From: Bacillota bacterium
GTDB lineage: Bacteria > Bacillota > Clostridia > Lachnospirales > Lachnospiraceae
NCBI GenBank assembly: GCA_023421505.1
Contig: JAEZTJ010000008.1
Span: 147,215-211,214 of the forward strand
Direction: 5' to 3'
Length of the DNA: 64,000 nucleotides
Position 1 is the first letter of the stretch; every line of letters starts with the position of its first letter. Below, piece after piece: positions 25,097 to 34,426 of this stretch. The notes beneath the pieces were generated by a model. That model made no database searches. It saw only the letters and a program-made list of their open reading frames with translations, and was not told where the DNA came from. Made by a program: the position numbers and the translations under genes.

Positions 25097-25300
25097 CTAT
25101 CGCTTTTTCTGCTTCTTAAGTCTTTCATAACATTCCCGGTCTATCTCATACACTGTATTTTCCTCAATGATTAAATCATCATCTTTGCCTTTACGATTCT
25201 TATTTATGTCGTTTGGATTAGTTTTACTTTGACTTGTATTATTTCTATTATCATATAAATTTCCGTTGGGTTTTGCGGAATGCGGTAACTGCTCTCCCAT
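25097..25300 (-). CDS. Small hydrophilic protein, unknown
   Basis: A 67-residue ORF preceded by TGAGG eight bases upstream of the ATG. It is Asn/Lys/Asp-rich and probably disordered in the first 45 residues (GEQLPHSAKPNGNLYDNRNN), then has a short ordered segment EENTVYEIDRECYERLKKQKKR. The composition resembles small clostridial proteins of unknown function that stand alone. I do not recognise a family. Confidence 0.5.
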   Translation of the reverse strand: MGEQLPHSAKPNGNLYDNRNNTSQSKTNPNDINKNRKGKDDDLIIEENTVYEIDRECYERLKKQKKR

Positions 25301-25454
25301 TTCATGCCTCAGAATTATGTTATCATTTTAATATATGATAAAAATATACGAATGACCTTAAAATGATTGAAACTATTAAATATTTCCTTTATACTATTTT
25401 TAATTCATACAAAATACTTTTATACCAGCCGCAGTGCTGCGAAATGGAGGCACA

Positions 25455-26564
25455 ATGTCAGGATCCGTATATGGAACAATATTTAAAATTTCTACCTGGG
25501 GTGAATCTCACGGTAAAGGAATCGGTGCAATAGTGGATGGCTGCCCAGCAGGGCTTCCCATAGACGAGCAATTTATACAGACCTTTCTTAATAGAAGGAA
25601 ACCAGGACAGACCAAATATTCCACTCCAAGGAAAGAAGAGGATAAAGTCAATATTTTATCCGGTGTCTTTGAAGGGCGTACTACAGGAACTCCTATTACA
25701 CTTATTGTATATAATGAAAATCAAAAATCAGGAGATTATTCTAACATAGCATCTGCTTATCGCCCCGGCCATGCTGATTATACCTTTGATGAAAAATATG
25801 GCTTCAGAGATTACAGAGGCGGTGGCCGCTCCTCAGGAAGAGAAACAATAGGAAGAGTTGCTGCTGGTGCTATTGCCTGTGCAATATTAAAGGAAATAGG
25901 TATATCAGTGCAGGCTTATACGAAAGCAATTGGCCCAATCACAATTAATCCAGAAAAAGCAGATTTAAATCTAATGCATTTGAGTCCTCTTTACATGCCT
26001 GATCTTGATGCTTCCGAAAAAGCCGAAGGATTTTTATTACAGCAAATGGAAGCTCATAATTCAGCTGGTGGTATTATTGAATGTATTGTAACCGGTATGC
26101 CTCCCGGTATTGGTGAACCCGTATTTGATAAGCTTGATGCTTCTCTTGCAAAGGCTGTGATGTCTATCGGAGCAGTTAAGGGGGTAGAAATCGGAGCCGG
26201 CTTTGGTGCTTCTTCTTTAACCGGAGAAGAAAACAATGATTCTTTTAATTGTAATAATGCTAATCATATCACAAAGGCCAGTAATCATGCCGGTGGTATC
26301 TTGGGGGGAATCAGTGATGGTTCTGATATTATTCTTAGAGCTGCTGTAAAGCCTACACCTTCCATTTTTAAGCCGCAGAAAACCATTAACCAAAGCCATG
26401 AGAATATTGAGCTTCAAATTCACGGAAGGCATGACCCTGTTATTGTTCCAAGAGCTGTCGTTGTAGTTGAGTCTATGGTTGCTGTCACATTAGTAGATCA
26501 GCTCTTTCTGGGTATGACTTCTCAAATGAACCGAATAAAGGATTTTTATCAAACTAAGAGATAA
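25455..26564 (+). CDS. aroC: Chorismate synthase
   Basis: This 369-residue enzyme converts 5-enolpyruvylshikimate 3-phosphate to chorismate with reduced FMN, the last common step to aromatic amino acids. The family signatures are all present: GTIFKISTWGESHGKGIG at the front, FRDYRGGGRSSGRETIGRVAAGAIA in the middle, and GGILGGISDGSDIILRAAVKPTPSI towards the end. The start is ATG 25455 because GGAGG lies seven bases upstream; the frame also has a GTG 21 bases earlier without an RBS. The gene stands alone, without other aro genes nearby. Confidence 0.95.
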   Translation: MSGSVYGTIFKISTWGESHGKGIGAIVDGCPAGLPIDEQFIQTFLNRRKPGQTKYSTPRKEEDKVNILSGVFEGRTTGTPITLIVYNENQKSGDYSNIASAYRPGHADYTFDEKYGFRDYRGGGRSSGRETIGRVAAGAIACAILKEIGISVQAYTKAIGPITINPEKADLNLMHLSPLYMPDLDASEKAEGFLLQQMEAHNSAGGIIECIVTGMPPGIGEPVFDKLDASLAKAVMSIGAVKGVEIGAGFGASSLTGEENNDSFNCNNANHITKASNHAGGILGGISDGSDIILRAAVKPTPSIFKPQKTINQSHENIELQIHGRHDPVIVPRAVVVVESMVAVTLVDQLFLGMTSQMNRIKDFYQTKR

Positions 26565-26669
26565 AATCTTAGCTTAAACTCATCACCGAGATTTATAGCA
26601 CAAATTTCTCATCTATAGCATATACTATGTAATATGTTTAGTTAAACCACCTGAGGCGGGATGGTATTT

Positions 26670-26969
26670 ATGGATGAATGTGAACTTGTTGTTTTCGTTT
26701 CTACTATTGCATGTGCTATCTCAAAGAACTGTTGTGACGATGATTTATCTGTGCTAGCTTCTGTCTTTAATCAGCTTGGAGATACTATCTCCACAATATT
26801 AGCTAGAAGAGAAGCAAATAATAAGTGCGCCGGAGATACTAATTTAAGCGGTAAGACAGATCAGGATAGCAATGCAGCTTCAGGTAATACTCCCAGTGAT
26901 AATGACAACAATAATAACAAAAATAATTATAACAGTAATAATGCAGATACATGCGATACCTCTGGATAA
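26670..26969 (+). CDS. DUF6774 family small protein
   Basis: About 99 residues. The N-terminal part, MDECELVVFVSTIACAISKNCCDDDLSVLASVFNQLGDTISTILA, is the DUF6774 pattern common in Lachnospiraceae. A disordered Asn/Asp/Ser tail follows (NDNNNNKNNYNSNN). ATG 26670 fits the family start; ATG 26661, with GAGGCGGG close before it, is an alternative that adds three residues. Function is unknown. Confidence 0.72.
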   Translation: MDECELVVFVSTIACAISKNCCDDDLSVLASVFNQLGDTISTILARREANNKCAGDTNLSGKTDQDSNAASGNTPSDNDNNNNKNNYNSNNADTCDTSG

Positions 26970-26986
26970 GGGGTATTTTTATTTTA
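26956..26986 (+). terminator. Terminator of the DUF6774 gene
   Basis: ATACCTC (26956-26962) pairs with GGGGTAT (26970-26976), one G-T pair included, followed by TTTTTATTTT. The stem overlaps the last codons of the gene. Confidence 0.75.
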
Positions 26987-27112
26987 TCCCTTTCTATCAG
27001 TTTAATATTGTATGTCTCCCCTTTGAATTAGTTTGAAAATTAAATAGATTTTCCTTACTTCCTCTTACTTTTTATCGTTTTTTAAATTTCCTGCAACTTT
27101 TTTCAAAAGTTA

Positions 27113-27140
27113 TTGACAAGATGGAATATCTTAGTATAAT
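27113..27140 (+). promoter_or_regulatory. Sigma-A promoter of the XRE-potABCD operon
   Basis: TTGACA (27113-27118) and TATAAT (27135-27140) are separated by 16 bases, a near-consensus promoter 72 bases before the regulator start codon. Confidence 0.8.
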
Positions 27141-27211
27141 TTATATAGTTGCTGTTTAGCCTAACTAAACTTAAAGTTTATTCTATGTAAGAATTCGAAA
27201 GGAAGCACATC

Positions 27212-27751
27212 ATGCATATCGGATCGAAAATAAAGGAATTACGAATCCAAAAGAGTCTGACTCAGGAAGAGCTTGCAGATCGGGCTGAACTATCTAAAGG
27301 CTTTATATCCCAGCTTGAACGGGATTTAACCTCTCCTTCGATTGCTACATTAATGGACATCCTGCAATGTCTAGGAACGAATCTTGAGGAATTTTTCAGT
27401 GGTACAACCGCAGAGCAGGTAGTATTTAAGAAATCTGACTATTTTGAAAAATATGATACAGAGCTTAAAAATGAAGTAAAATGGATTATACCGAATGCAC
27501 AGAAAAACATGATGGAACCGATTCTTCTTAATCTTGATGCAGGAGGCTCAACCTATCCGGATAATCCTCATGAAGGAGAAGAGTTTGGATATATATTAAA
27601 TGGAAGTATCTCTCTTCATATCGGTAATCGTACTCATAAAGTAAGAAAGGGTGAATCCTTTTACTTTACGGCGAATAAACAGCATTATATTACTGCATCG
27701 GAAAAAACCGGTGCTACGCTTTTATGGATATCTACACCCCCCAGTTTTTAA
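27212..27751 (+). CDS. XRE-cupin regulator of the polyamine transport operon
   Basis: The 179-residue protein has an N-terminal XRE helix-turn-helix (IGSKIKELRIQKSLTQEELADRAELSKGFISQLERDLTSPSIATLMDIL). The C-terminal half is a cupin (NPHEGEEFGYILNGSISLHIGNRTHKVRKGESFYF), the architecture of PuuR-type regulators that sense polyamines or related small molecules. It is the first gene of the run that continues with potABCD; potA starts 16 bases after its stop. Autoregulation by polyamine level is likely but inferred. Confidence 0.88.
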   Translation: MHIGSKIKELRIQKSLTQEELADRAELSKGFISQLERDLTSPSIATLMDILQCLGTNLEEFFSGTTAEQVVFKKSDYFEKYDTELKNEVKWIIPNAQKNMMEPILLNLDAGGSTYPDNPHEGEEFGYILNGSISLHIGNRTHKVRKGESFYFTANKQHYITASEKTGATLLWISTPPSF

Positions 27752-27767
27752 AGTTAAGGAGGAGCAT

Positions 27768-28844
27768 ATGACAGATAACAAGCTAATTAATCTTATAAAT
27801 ATATCAAAATCCTTCGGTGAGACTGTCGTTTTAGACGACTTAAATTTATATATACGGGAAAATGAATTCGTAACACTTTTAGGTCCCTCTGGCTGTGGTA
27901 AAACTACTACACTACGAATTATTGGAGGCTTTGAGACACCCAACCAAGGCCAGGTTATCTTTGAAGGGAAAGATATTACAAAGCTGCCTCCTAACGAGCG
28001 GCAGTTAAATACCGTATTTCAGAAATATGCCCTCTTTACCCATATGACGATTGCCGAGAATATCGCCTTTGGTCTTAAGATCAAAAAGAAAAGTAAAGCT
28101 TACATAGATGATAAAATTAAATACGCTCTAAAGCTGGTGAATTTGGACGGCTTTGAAAACCGTATGCCGGATTCATTAAGCGGGGGTCAGCAGCAGCGTA
28201 TCGCTATTGCGAGAGCTATCGTAAACGAACCAAAGGTTCTACTTTTGGATGAGCCTCTTGGAGCTCTTGATTTAAAGCTTCGGCAAGATATGCAGTATGA
28301 ACTGATTCGACTTAAGAATGAACTGGGTATTACCTTTGTCTATGTCACTCATGATCAGGAGGAAGCCCTTACCATGTCAGACACCATCGTGGTCATGAAC
28401 CAGGGATATATCCAACAAATCGGTACTCCCGAGCATATTTATAATGAGCCGGAGAATGCCTTTGTCGCCGACTTTATCGGTGACAGTAATATCATTGCAT
28501 CAACTATGGTGGAGGACAAGTTAGTGAATATCCTTGGAGCCAACTTCTCCTGTGTTGATATAGGCTTCGGCAAGAATAAACCCGTAGATGTGGTTATCCG
28601 TCCGGAAGATATTGATCTCGTTAAGCCGGAAGCCGGAACGATCAAGGGTACCGTAACCTCTCTTTTGTTTAAGGGTGTCCATTACGAAATGGAGGTTATG
28701 GCAAATGGTCGTGAATGGCTGGTTCATTCCACTGATTTATTTCCGGTTGGTACTGAAGTTGGTATCCATGTAGATCCCTATGATATTCAAATTATGAATA
28801 AGCCGGTATCTGAGGATGAGCAGGCTGCAGAAATAGCGGAATAA
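27768..28844 (+). CDS. potA: Spermidine/putrescine ABC transporter ATPase
   Basis: The 358-residue ATPase powers polyamine uptake with PotB, PotC and PotD. It has Walker A GPSGCGKTT, the Q-loop region NTVFQKYALFTHMT, signature LSGGQQQR, Walker B LLLDEPLGALD and H-loop VTHDQEEA. A C-terminal TOBE-type domain (PVDVVIRPEDIDLV, then MEVMANGREWLVHS) follows. The start is ATG 27768, with AAGGAGGAG six bases before it; the frame is open further upstream only by overlap with the regulator gene. Confidence 0.95.
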   Translation: MTDNKLINLINISKSFGETVVLDDLNLYIRENEFVTLLGPSGCGKTTTLRIIGGFETPNQGQVIFEGKDITKLPPNERQLNTVFQKYALFTHMTIAENIAFGLKIKKKSKAYIDDKIKYALKLVNLDGFENRMPDSLSGGQQQRIAIARAIVNEPKVLLLDEPLGALDLKLRQDMQYELIRLKNELGITFVYVTHDQEEALTMSDTIVVMNQGYIQQIGTPEHIYNEPENAFVADFIGDSNIIASTMVEDKLVNILGANFSCVDIGFGKNKPVDVVIRPEDIDLVKPEAGTIKGTVTSLLFKGVHYEMEVMANGREWLVHSTDLFPVGTEVGIHVDPYDIQIMNKPVSEDEQAAEIAE

Positions 28845-28924
28845 TAATATCGAATTTAATCACTGCTTATTACAATACCTGTTATAAAGCTTCTTATAAT
28901 ACTACGAATAGGAGTTGAATTCCT

Positions 28925-29809
28925 ATGAATTCAAATGACAAAGGAAAACACCTTACAGAGAAATTATCTATAAATCGATTACATATGCCACGCTTAAAAA
29001 GCATAAAATGGCTTTCTTTTCCTTATCTTTTTTGGATGGCCGGCTTTATCATCATTCCTTTAATATTAATTGTATTTTACGGTCTGACAGCCAAGGAAGG
29101 CGGTCTTAGCTTTGAGAATATTGCTTTAATCCTTAATCAGATTAATCGTAAGGCACTCCTTCTCTCTCTGGAGCTTTCTATCATCAGTACAGTTATTTGT
29201 CTTCTACTCGCTTATCCACTGGCTATGATATTAAGTAATGCCAAGATGAAAAGCAATAGCTTTATTGTACTAATCATCATATTACCTATGTGGATGAACT
29301 TTCTTCTAAGAACAATTGCATGGCAGAACATATTGGAAAAAACAGGTATCCTTAATACATTTCTTAAATTTCTGCATCTACCTGCCGTCAATATAATAAA
29401 TACTCCTGCTGCTATCATCCTAGGTATGGTTTATAATTTTTTGCCTTTTATGGTATTACCAATCTATAATGTATTAGCTAAAATCGATAAAAATGTTATC
29501 AATGCTGCACGAGATCTTGGTGCTAATGGCAGACAAACCTTTGTGAAAATAATTTTTCCTTTGACCTTTCCCGGAGTAGTGAGCGGTATAACGATGGTCT
29601 TTGTACCTTCTCTTACCACCTTCGTAATTTCTTCCATCCTTGGAGGAAGTAAGATTGTACTCATCGGTAATGTAATCGAACAGCAGTTTCGATTAGATAA
29701 TTGGAATGCCGGTTCCGGCTTATCACTGGTATTAATGATATTCATTCTATTTAGTATGGCTATCTTATCAAAATATGATAAAGGAAATGACGGTGGCGGC
29801 TTATGGTAA
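28925..29809 (+). CDS. potB: Spermidine/putrescine ABC transporter permease PotB
   Basis: A 294-residue inner-membrane permease with about six hydrophobic segments. The ABC-permease EAA loop lies at AARDLGANGRQTFVKIIFPLTFPGV, which contacts PotA. The N-terminal 30 residues are hydrophilic and basic. The last codons overlap the potC start by seven bases, so the two permeases are translationally coupled. The 80-bp gap after potA has no terminator. Confidence 0.93.
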   Translation: MNSNDKGKHLTEKLSINRLHMPRLKSIKWLSFPYLFWMAGFIIIPLILIVFYGLTAKEGGLSFENIALILNQINRKALLLSLELSIISTVICLLLAYPLAMILSNAKMKSNSFIVLIIILPMWMNFLLRTIAWQNILEKTGILNTFLKFLHLPAVNIINTPAAIILGMVYNFLPFMVLPIYNVLAKIDKNVINAARDLGANGRQTFVKIIFPLTFPGVVSGITMVFVPSLTTFVISSILGGSKIVLIGNVIEQQFRLDNWNAGSGLSLVLMIFILFSMAILSKYDKGNDGGGLW

Positions 29810-30591
29810 AAAAATTATTCAGCAGGTTTTATGTAGGTTTAATCTTAATTTTTTTATATGCTCCTATACTGATTTTGATAGTATTATCCTTTAACCGTTC
29901 AAAATCCAGAGCAAAATGGGGCGGCTTTACCCTTCACTGGTATCAGGAGCTGTTCCATAACGATGACATTATGAATGCTCTCTCAACAACACTTTTGATT
30001 GCGTTTTTGTCAGCGTTTATAGCAACTGTGATTGGTACTACGGCTTCCATAGCGATAAATAATATGAAAAAGACACCGAGAGCAATCATGATGAGTATCA
30101 CGAATATCCCAATGCTGAATGCAGATATTGTAACAGGTATATCACTTATGCTTATTTTTGTGGCCATTCATTTTACCTTAGGCTTTACCAGTGTCCTGCT
30201 TTCACATATCACCTTTAACGTTCCTTACGTTATCTTAAGTGTTATGCCTAAGCTTAGGCAGTTAAATCCTCATACCTTTGAGGCTGCGCTGGATCTTGGC
30301 GCTTCACCTGTATATGCATTTTTCAAGGTAATCCTTCCAGATATTTTTTCTGGCGTGATATCTGGTTTCTTTTTGGCTTTTACCATGTCACTAGATGATT
30401 TTGTTATCACTTACTTTACGAAAGGGCCTGAAATCAATACACTATCTACTATTATTTATACGGAAGTAAAAAAAGGAATAAAACCTGAGATTTATGCTTT
30501 ATCTACTCTTATGTTTATCACCGTATTATTACTGCTGATATTTATTAACCGCAAAAATGCGGGTAAGAACGCACCCATGAGAAATCTATAA
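29803..30591 (+). CDS. potC: Spermidine/putrescine ABC transporter permease PotC
   Basis: The 262-residue second permease has six hydrophobic segments and the EAA loop EAALDLGASPVYAFFKVILPDIFSGV. The PotC hallmark SLDDFVITYFTKGPEINTLSTIIYTEVKKGIKPEIYALST is present. It starts within the end of potB and is followed after 21 bases by potD. Confidence 0.94.
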   Translation: MVKKLFSRFYVGLILIFLYAPILILIVLSFNRSKSRAKWGGFTLHWYQELFHNDDIMNALSTTLLIAFLSAFIATVIGTTASIAINNMKKTPRAIMMSITNIPMLNADIVTGISLMLIFVAIHFTLGFTSVLLSHITFNVPYVILSVMPKLRQLNPHTFEAALDLGASPVYAFFKVILPDIFSGVISGFFLAFTMSLDDFVITYFTKGPEINTLSTIIYTEVKKGIKPEIYALSTLMFITVLLLLIFINRKNAGKNAPMRNL

Positions 30592-30612
30592 GAAAGAAAA
30601 GGAGTACAATTA

Positions 30613-31671
30613 ATGAAAAAGTTAATCGTTTTATTATCCATCATTGTAATGTCTGCCAGCTTCCTAATCGGCTGCGGAAAGGACAACGGCGAAAAAGTAT
30701 ATGTCTATAATTGGGGAGAATATATCGATCCGGAGGTTTATGACAGCTTTGAAGAGAAGACAGGAATTGAAGTAATACATGAAGAATTTGAATCTAATGA
30801 GGATATGTATGCAAAGATAAAAGCCGGTGCTGTAAAGTTCGACGTGGTATGTCCCTCTGATTATATGATTCAGAAAATGCAGCAGGAAGGTTTACTTGCA
30901 GAAATTAATAAAAGTAATATTCCAAATATAGAAAATATCGATCCAACCTATATAGAGGCTTCCAAGAATTTTGATCCGGAAAATAAATATAGCGTACCTT
31001 ATTGCTGGGGAACCTTAGGTATTCTTTATAATAAGACTATGGTAGATGAACCGATTGACAGCTGGAATGCTATTTTTGACGAAAAGTACTCTGGTAACAT
31101 CTTAATGATTGACAGTGTTCGTGATGCTTTTGCAATTGGTTTGTCCTATCTTGGATATGATATTAATTCTACAGACGAAGGACAGATTGATGAAGCAAAG
31201 AAGCTCCTTCAATCGCAATACCCTCTGGTGCAGGCTTATGTTGTGGATCAGGTAAGAGATAAAATGATTGGAGGAGAAGCTGCTTTAGGAGTTATCTATT
31301 CCGGCGAAGCAATCTATACTAAGAGAGAGAATAAAGATCTTGAATATGTAGTTCCAAAGGAAGGCTCCAATGTCTGGATCGATGGCTGGGTAATTCCAAA
31401 AAACTGCAGAAACAAAGAAAATGCAGAAGCATTTATCAATTATGTATGCGATGGAGATATTGCACTGAAGAATTTTGAATATATTACGTATTCCACACCA
31501 AATAAAATAGCAAGGGAAAAAATAACAGACTCTGATATAAAAAATAGTCCGGTTGCATTTCCTGATCAAACCATATTAGATAGATGTAAAACCTTTCAGT
31601 ATCTTGGTGACGATCTCGAAACTCTTTACATTGATAAATGGAATGAAGTTAAATCAGGATTAAACGAGTAA
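30613..31671 (+). CDS. potD: Spermidine/putrescine-binding lipoprotein PotD
   Basis: A 352-residue lipoprotein: the signal peptide MKKLIVLLSIIVMSASFLIGC ends in lipobox LIGC. The mature protein has the PotD pattern VYVYNWGEYIDPEVYDSFEEKTGIEVIHEEFESNEDMYAKIKAGAVKFDVVCPSDYMI, and later VVDQVRDKMIGGEAALGVIYSGEA and DGWVIPKNCRNKENAEAFINYV. It captures polyamine outside the membrane for PotBC. It is the last gene before a long terminator. Confidence 0.94.
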   Translation: MKKLIVLLSIIVMSASFLIGCGKDNGEKVYVYNWGEYIDPEVYDSFEEKTGIEVIHEEFESNEDMYAKIKAGAVKFDVVCPSDYMIQKMQQEGLLAEINKSNIPNIENIDPTYIEASKNFDPENKYSVPYCWGTLGILYNKTMVDEPIDSWNAIFDEKYSGNILMIDSVRDAFAIGLSYLGYDINSTDEGQIDEAKKLLQSQYPLVQAYVVDQVRDKMIGGEAALGVIYSGEAIYTKRENKDLEYVVPKEGSNVWIDGWVIPKNCRNKENAEAFINYVCDGDIALKNFEYITYSTPNKIAREKITDSDIKNSPVAFPDQTILDRCKTFQYLGDDLETLYIDKWNEVKSGLNE

Positions 31672-31712
31672 AAGCTTCAATAACGAAGGTTAATTAACCA
31701 CTCTATTATATA

Positions 31713-31772
31713 AAAGGCTGATACCATAATTTACACTTAAGTATCTACTAGTAAATTATGGTATCAGCCTTT
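31713..31772. terminator. Long-stem terminator after potD
   Basis: A 22-bp perfect stem (31713-31734 with 31751-31772) with a 16-nt loop ends the pot operon. A-rich left and T-rich right flanks allow termination in both directions, including for the converging trpS side. Confidence 0.85.
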
Positions 31773-31863
31773 AAACAATTGAAGTTATATAAATGAAGAA
31801 TAAAGCAGAGTGGCACTATCCTGCCACCCTGCTACCACTACAATATCAGCTTATATTATAATT

Positions 31864-32868
31864 TTATCTGACTCTTTCGGGTAAACCTACTTTTTTTTGT
31901 ACCTTACGCAAGGTCTTTGTCGCATAATAATTTGCTTTCTCCGCATTATTCTTAATAATCTGATCAATATAATCTTTGTCTTTTGAGTATTCTGCAAACC
32001 TATCCTGTATGGGTTTTAACAGGCTTACTACTGACTCGCCTACCGCTAATTTAAATTCACCGTAGCCTGATGCTGCAAATTCCTTCTCAATCTCCTCTAC
32101 AGTTTTACCATTAGCAACTGCATAGATATCAATAAGATTTCTGATACCCGGTTTATCCTCAGAATAACGGATTTGATTATCTGAATCGGTAACTGCTCTT
32201 TTAAATTTTCTAATTATAGTATCTGGGTCATCCATCAAATAAATACTAGCATTGACATTCTCATCTGACTTAGACATCTTCTTTTCGGGTTCCTGAAGGC
32301 TCATAATCCTTGCACCCTGTTTACCGATCAGAGGTTCTGGTATTGTAAAAACCTCACCATAAATTGAATTAAAGCGTTCGGCAATATCTCTTGTTATCTC
32401 AAGATGCTGCTTTTGATCAGATCCAACTGGAACAACGTCTGATTGGAACAGTAGAATATCTGCTGCCATAAGCACAGGATAGGTATATAAACCTGCATTA
32501 ATATTATCTGCATGCTTTGCTGCTTTATCCTTAAATTGGGTCATACGGTTTAGTTCACCCATATAGGTAAAGCAATTTAATATCCAGCTTAACTCCGCAT
32601 GTGCCGACACATGGGATTGATAATAGATACAATTCTTCTCAGGATTAAGTCCTGCAGCAATATATAAGGTTAGCAATGCCCTAGCTCTTTTACGCAGCTC
32701 CGCGGGATCTTGTCGAATTGTTATGGAATGCAAATCTACCACTCCATAAAAGCATTCATATTCTTCCTCAAGCTCAACCCAATTTTTTAAAGCGCCCAAA
32801 TAATTTCCTAAGGTCAGAGTACCCGTAGCCTGCATTCCGCTAAATAATGATTTTTTTCCGTTCAGCAT
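31864..32868 (-). CDS. trpS: Tryptophanyl-tRNA synthetase
   Basis: The 334-residue class I synthetase charges tRNA-Trp. It has the TrpS version of HIGH (SGMQATGTLTLGNYLGALKNW), the Trp-binding region (HVSAHAELSWILNCFTYMGELNRMTQFKDK), VPVGSDQKQHLEITRDIAERFN, and KMSKS (PEKKMSKSDENVNASI). The start at ATG 32868 has AGGATG suitably placed; an in-frame ATG four codons earlier abuts AGG and is less likely. It is a single gene with no T-box seen in the short upstream gap. Confidence 0.95.
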   Translation of the reverse strand: MLNGKKSLFSGMQATGTLTLGNYLGALKNWVELEEEYECFYGVVDLHSITIRQDPAELRKRARALLTLYIAAGLNPEKNCIYYQSHVSAHAELSWILNCFTYMGELNRMTQFKDKAAKHADNINAGLYTYPVLMAADILLFQSDVVPVGSDQKQHLEITRDIAERFNSIYGEVFTIPEPLIGKQGARIMSLQEPEKKMSKSDENVNASIYLMDDPDTIIRKFKRAVTDSDNQIRYSEDKPGIRNLIDIYAVANGKTVEEIEKEFAASGYGEFKLAVGESVVSLLKPIQDRFAEYSKDKDYIDQIIKNNAEKANYYATKTLRKVQKKVGLPERVR

Positions 32869-32965
32869 ATATTCACACATCCTATAAGTTAGTCAAGGGA
32901 TTCCCCTGCATTCATCTATAATCACTATATAAAGAAAGCTAAGAATTGTCAATGTTTAATCTTTG

Positions 32966-33601
32966 TTATATCGACATTAGCTTATTATGCAGCTCACTAA
33001 GCGAGTGAATAACAGCATTATATTCCTTCACCCTACCAAAACCATATCCAGCAAAGATAAAAGGAATTCCAGCCTCTTTTGCTGCATCTGCATCCCCTTG
33101 GGTATCACCAACATACACGGGGTTACTTAATTTATTACGTTCTATCACGATTTTTATATTATCTGCCTTAAACTTTCCAGAATGACCGGGATATTCATAA
33201 TCAATAAAATATTTTTCTAAATGTGAATATGCCCGAAAGAAACACTGAATATAGCCCTCCTGACAATTACTCACAATGAAAAGCTTATACTGATAAGATA
33301 GTGCCTTAAGTGTCTCTTCCAGCCCTTCATATAGACTAGCTCCATGCTGACCCAAATAATCACACTCGTATTCACAGCATTCACCCATTACCGATATAGC
33401 ATGCTCTTGTGAAACACTTTGAAATAATCTTACAGCAATGACATCGAGCGGTAACCCGAATAAGCTTTGAAGCTTATTTGCTGTAACCTCATCTTTTACT
33501 TCAGGATGTTTTTCTTTTAGCACCTTATTAAAGGCAAAGGCAACCTCAGGTGTTGAGTCCCATAAAGTACCATCCATATCAAAAATTATACTGTCTACCA
33601 T
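32966..33601 (-). CDS. HAD-family hydrolase
   Basis: This 211-residue protein has HAD motif I IIFDMDGTLWDS, motif II (FIVSNCQ), motif III Lys (SGKFKADNI) and motif IV YVGDTQGDADAAKEAGIPFIFAGYGFG, with a helical cap between motifs I and II. It is of the phosphoglycolate phosphatase/PgmB-like class. The substrate cannot be read from the sequence. AAGGA precedes the ATG. It lies between trpS and the ABC genes on the same strand but separated from both by gaps of about 85-145 bp. Confidence 0.87.
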   Translation of the reverse strand: MVDSIIFDMDGTLWDSTPEVAFAFNKVLKEKHPEVKDEVTANKLQSLFGLPLDVIAVRLFQSVSQEHAISVMGECCEYECDYLGQHGASLYEGLEETLKALSYQYKLFIVSNCQEGYIQCFFRAYSHLEKYFIDYEYPGHSGKFKADNIKIVIERNKLSNPVYVGDTQGDADAAKEAGIPFIFAGYGFGRVKEYNAVIHSLSELHNKLMSI

Positions 33602-33747
33602 ATTTTAGTTCCTTAGTATTCGTTATTCGTATCCGACTTATTTAAAATACGTTAATTAATATAATGCCTCTTTCTTACCTTCTTGTCAACCCACAAAAAA
33701 TCTGCAAAGCAGCATATAAAAGCTAGTTTGCAGATGATAATACTTCA

Positions 33748-34422
33748 TTATATTATTTTACGATTCTCTACGATCATTCCTTCCTGAAGCCTAACAATAT
33801 GATCAGCAAAAATACTTACCTCTGGATCATTAGTTACCATAACTAAAGTTTTATGATAAAGATATACCATATTAAGAAGAAGGTCCAAAATCACCTTATC
33901 CAGCTTATAATTATCTGAGGGTTCATCCACTAATATGATATCTGGATTGTTGATCAAGGCTCGTGCATAGGTAACGCATTCAAGCTGCGAGAACGATAAT
34001 TGCCTGGGATAGAGAGAAAGAATATCGTTTATTCCTAATCGACCAATAATCTCTTCATAGTATTCCTTAATATACTTTTTATGAGCTAAAACAGAAGGCA
34101 TAATGATGTTTTCGTGTACGGTCAGTTCTGAGATTAGACTGTTATTTTGAAATAAGAAACCGATCTCATTTCTTCTCATAATTGCCAGTTCATCATCGCT
34201 TAACGCTGTAATATTATGCTTGTTAATATATACCTCACCATTCGTTGGACGTTCTAGGCCACCTAATATTCTAAGTAAGGTTGACTTTCCTGAGGCCCTG
34301 TCCCCATTAATAACAGTAAATTCTCCTTTATTTATCTCCATATTGCAGTTAACAATAGCTTGTATATAATTGTGTTCACCGGTGTAGGTTTTATTTAAAT
34401 CCCTTATTTCACATACTGCCAT
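33748..34422 (-). CDS. ABC transporter ATPase of the peptide-linked exporter, degenerate signature
   Basis: The 224-residue MacB/LolD-like ATPase has a Walker A GDRASGKST, a Q-loop FLFQNNSLISE and a good Walker B IILVDEPSDN, with VTNDPEVSIFADHIVRL after it. The signature motif, normally LSGGQ, reads LSFSQLECVTYARAL, so the Gly-Gly pair is lost. It starts four bases after the permease stop, so the two form one transporter. With an LytTR two-component system and a tiny amphipathic peptide upstream, it probably exports that peptide or protects against it. Confidence 0.83.
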   Translation of the reverse strand: MAVCEIRDLNKTYTGEHNYIQAIVNCNMEINKGEFTVINGDRASGKSTLLRILGGLERPTNGEVYINKHNITALSDDELAIMRRNEIGFLFQNNSLISELTVHENIIMPSVLAHKKYIKEYYEEIIGRLGINDILSLYPRQLSFSQLECVTYARALINNPDIILVDEPSDNYKLDKVILDLLLNMVYLYHKTLVMVTNDPEVSIFADHIVRLQEGMIVENRKII

Positions 34423-34426
34423 ATTT

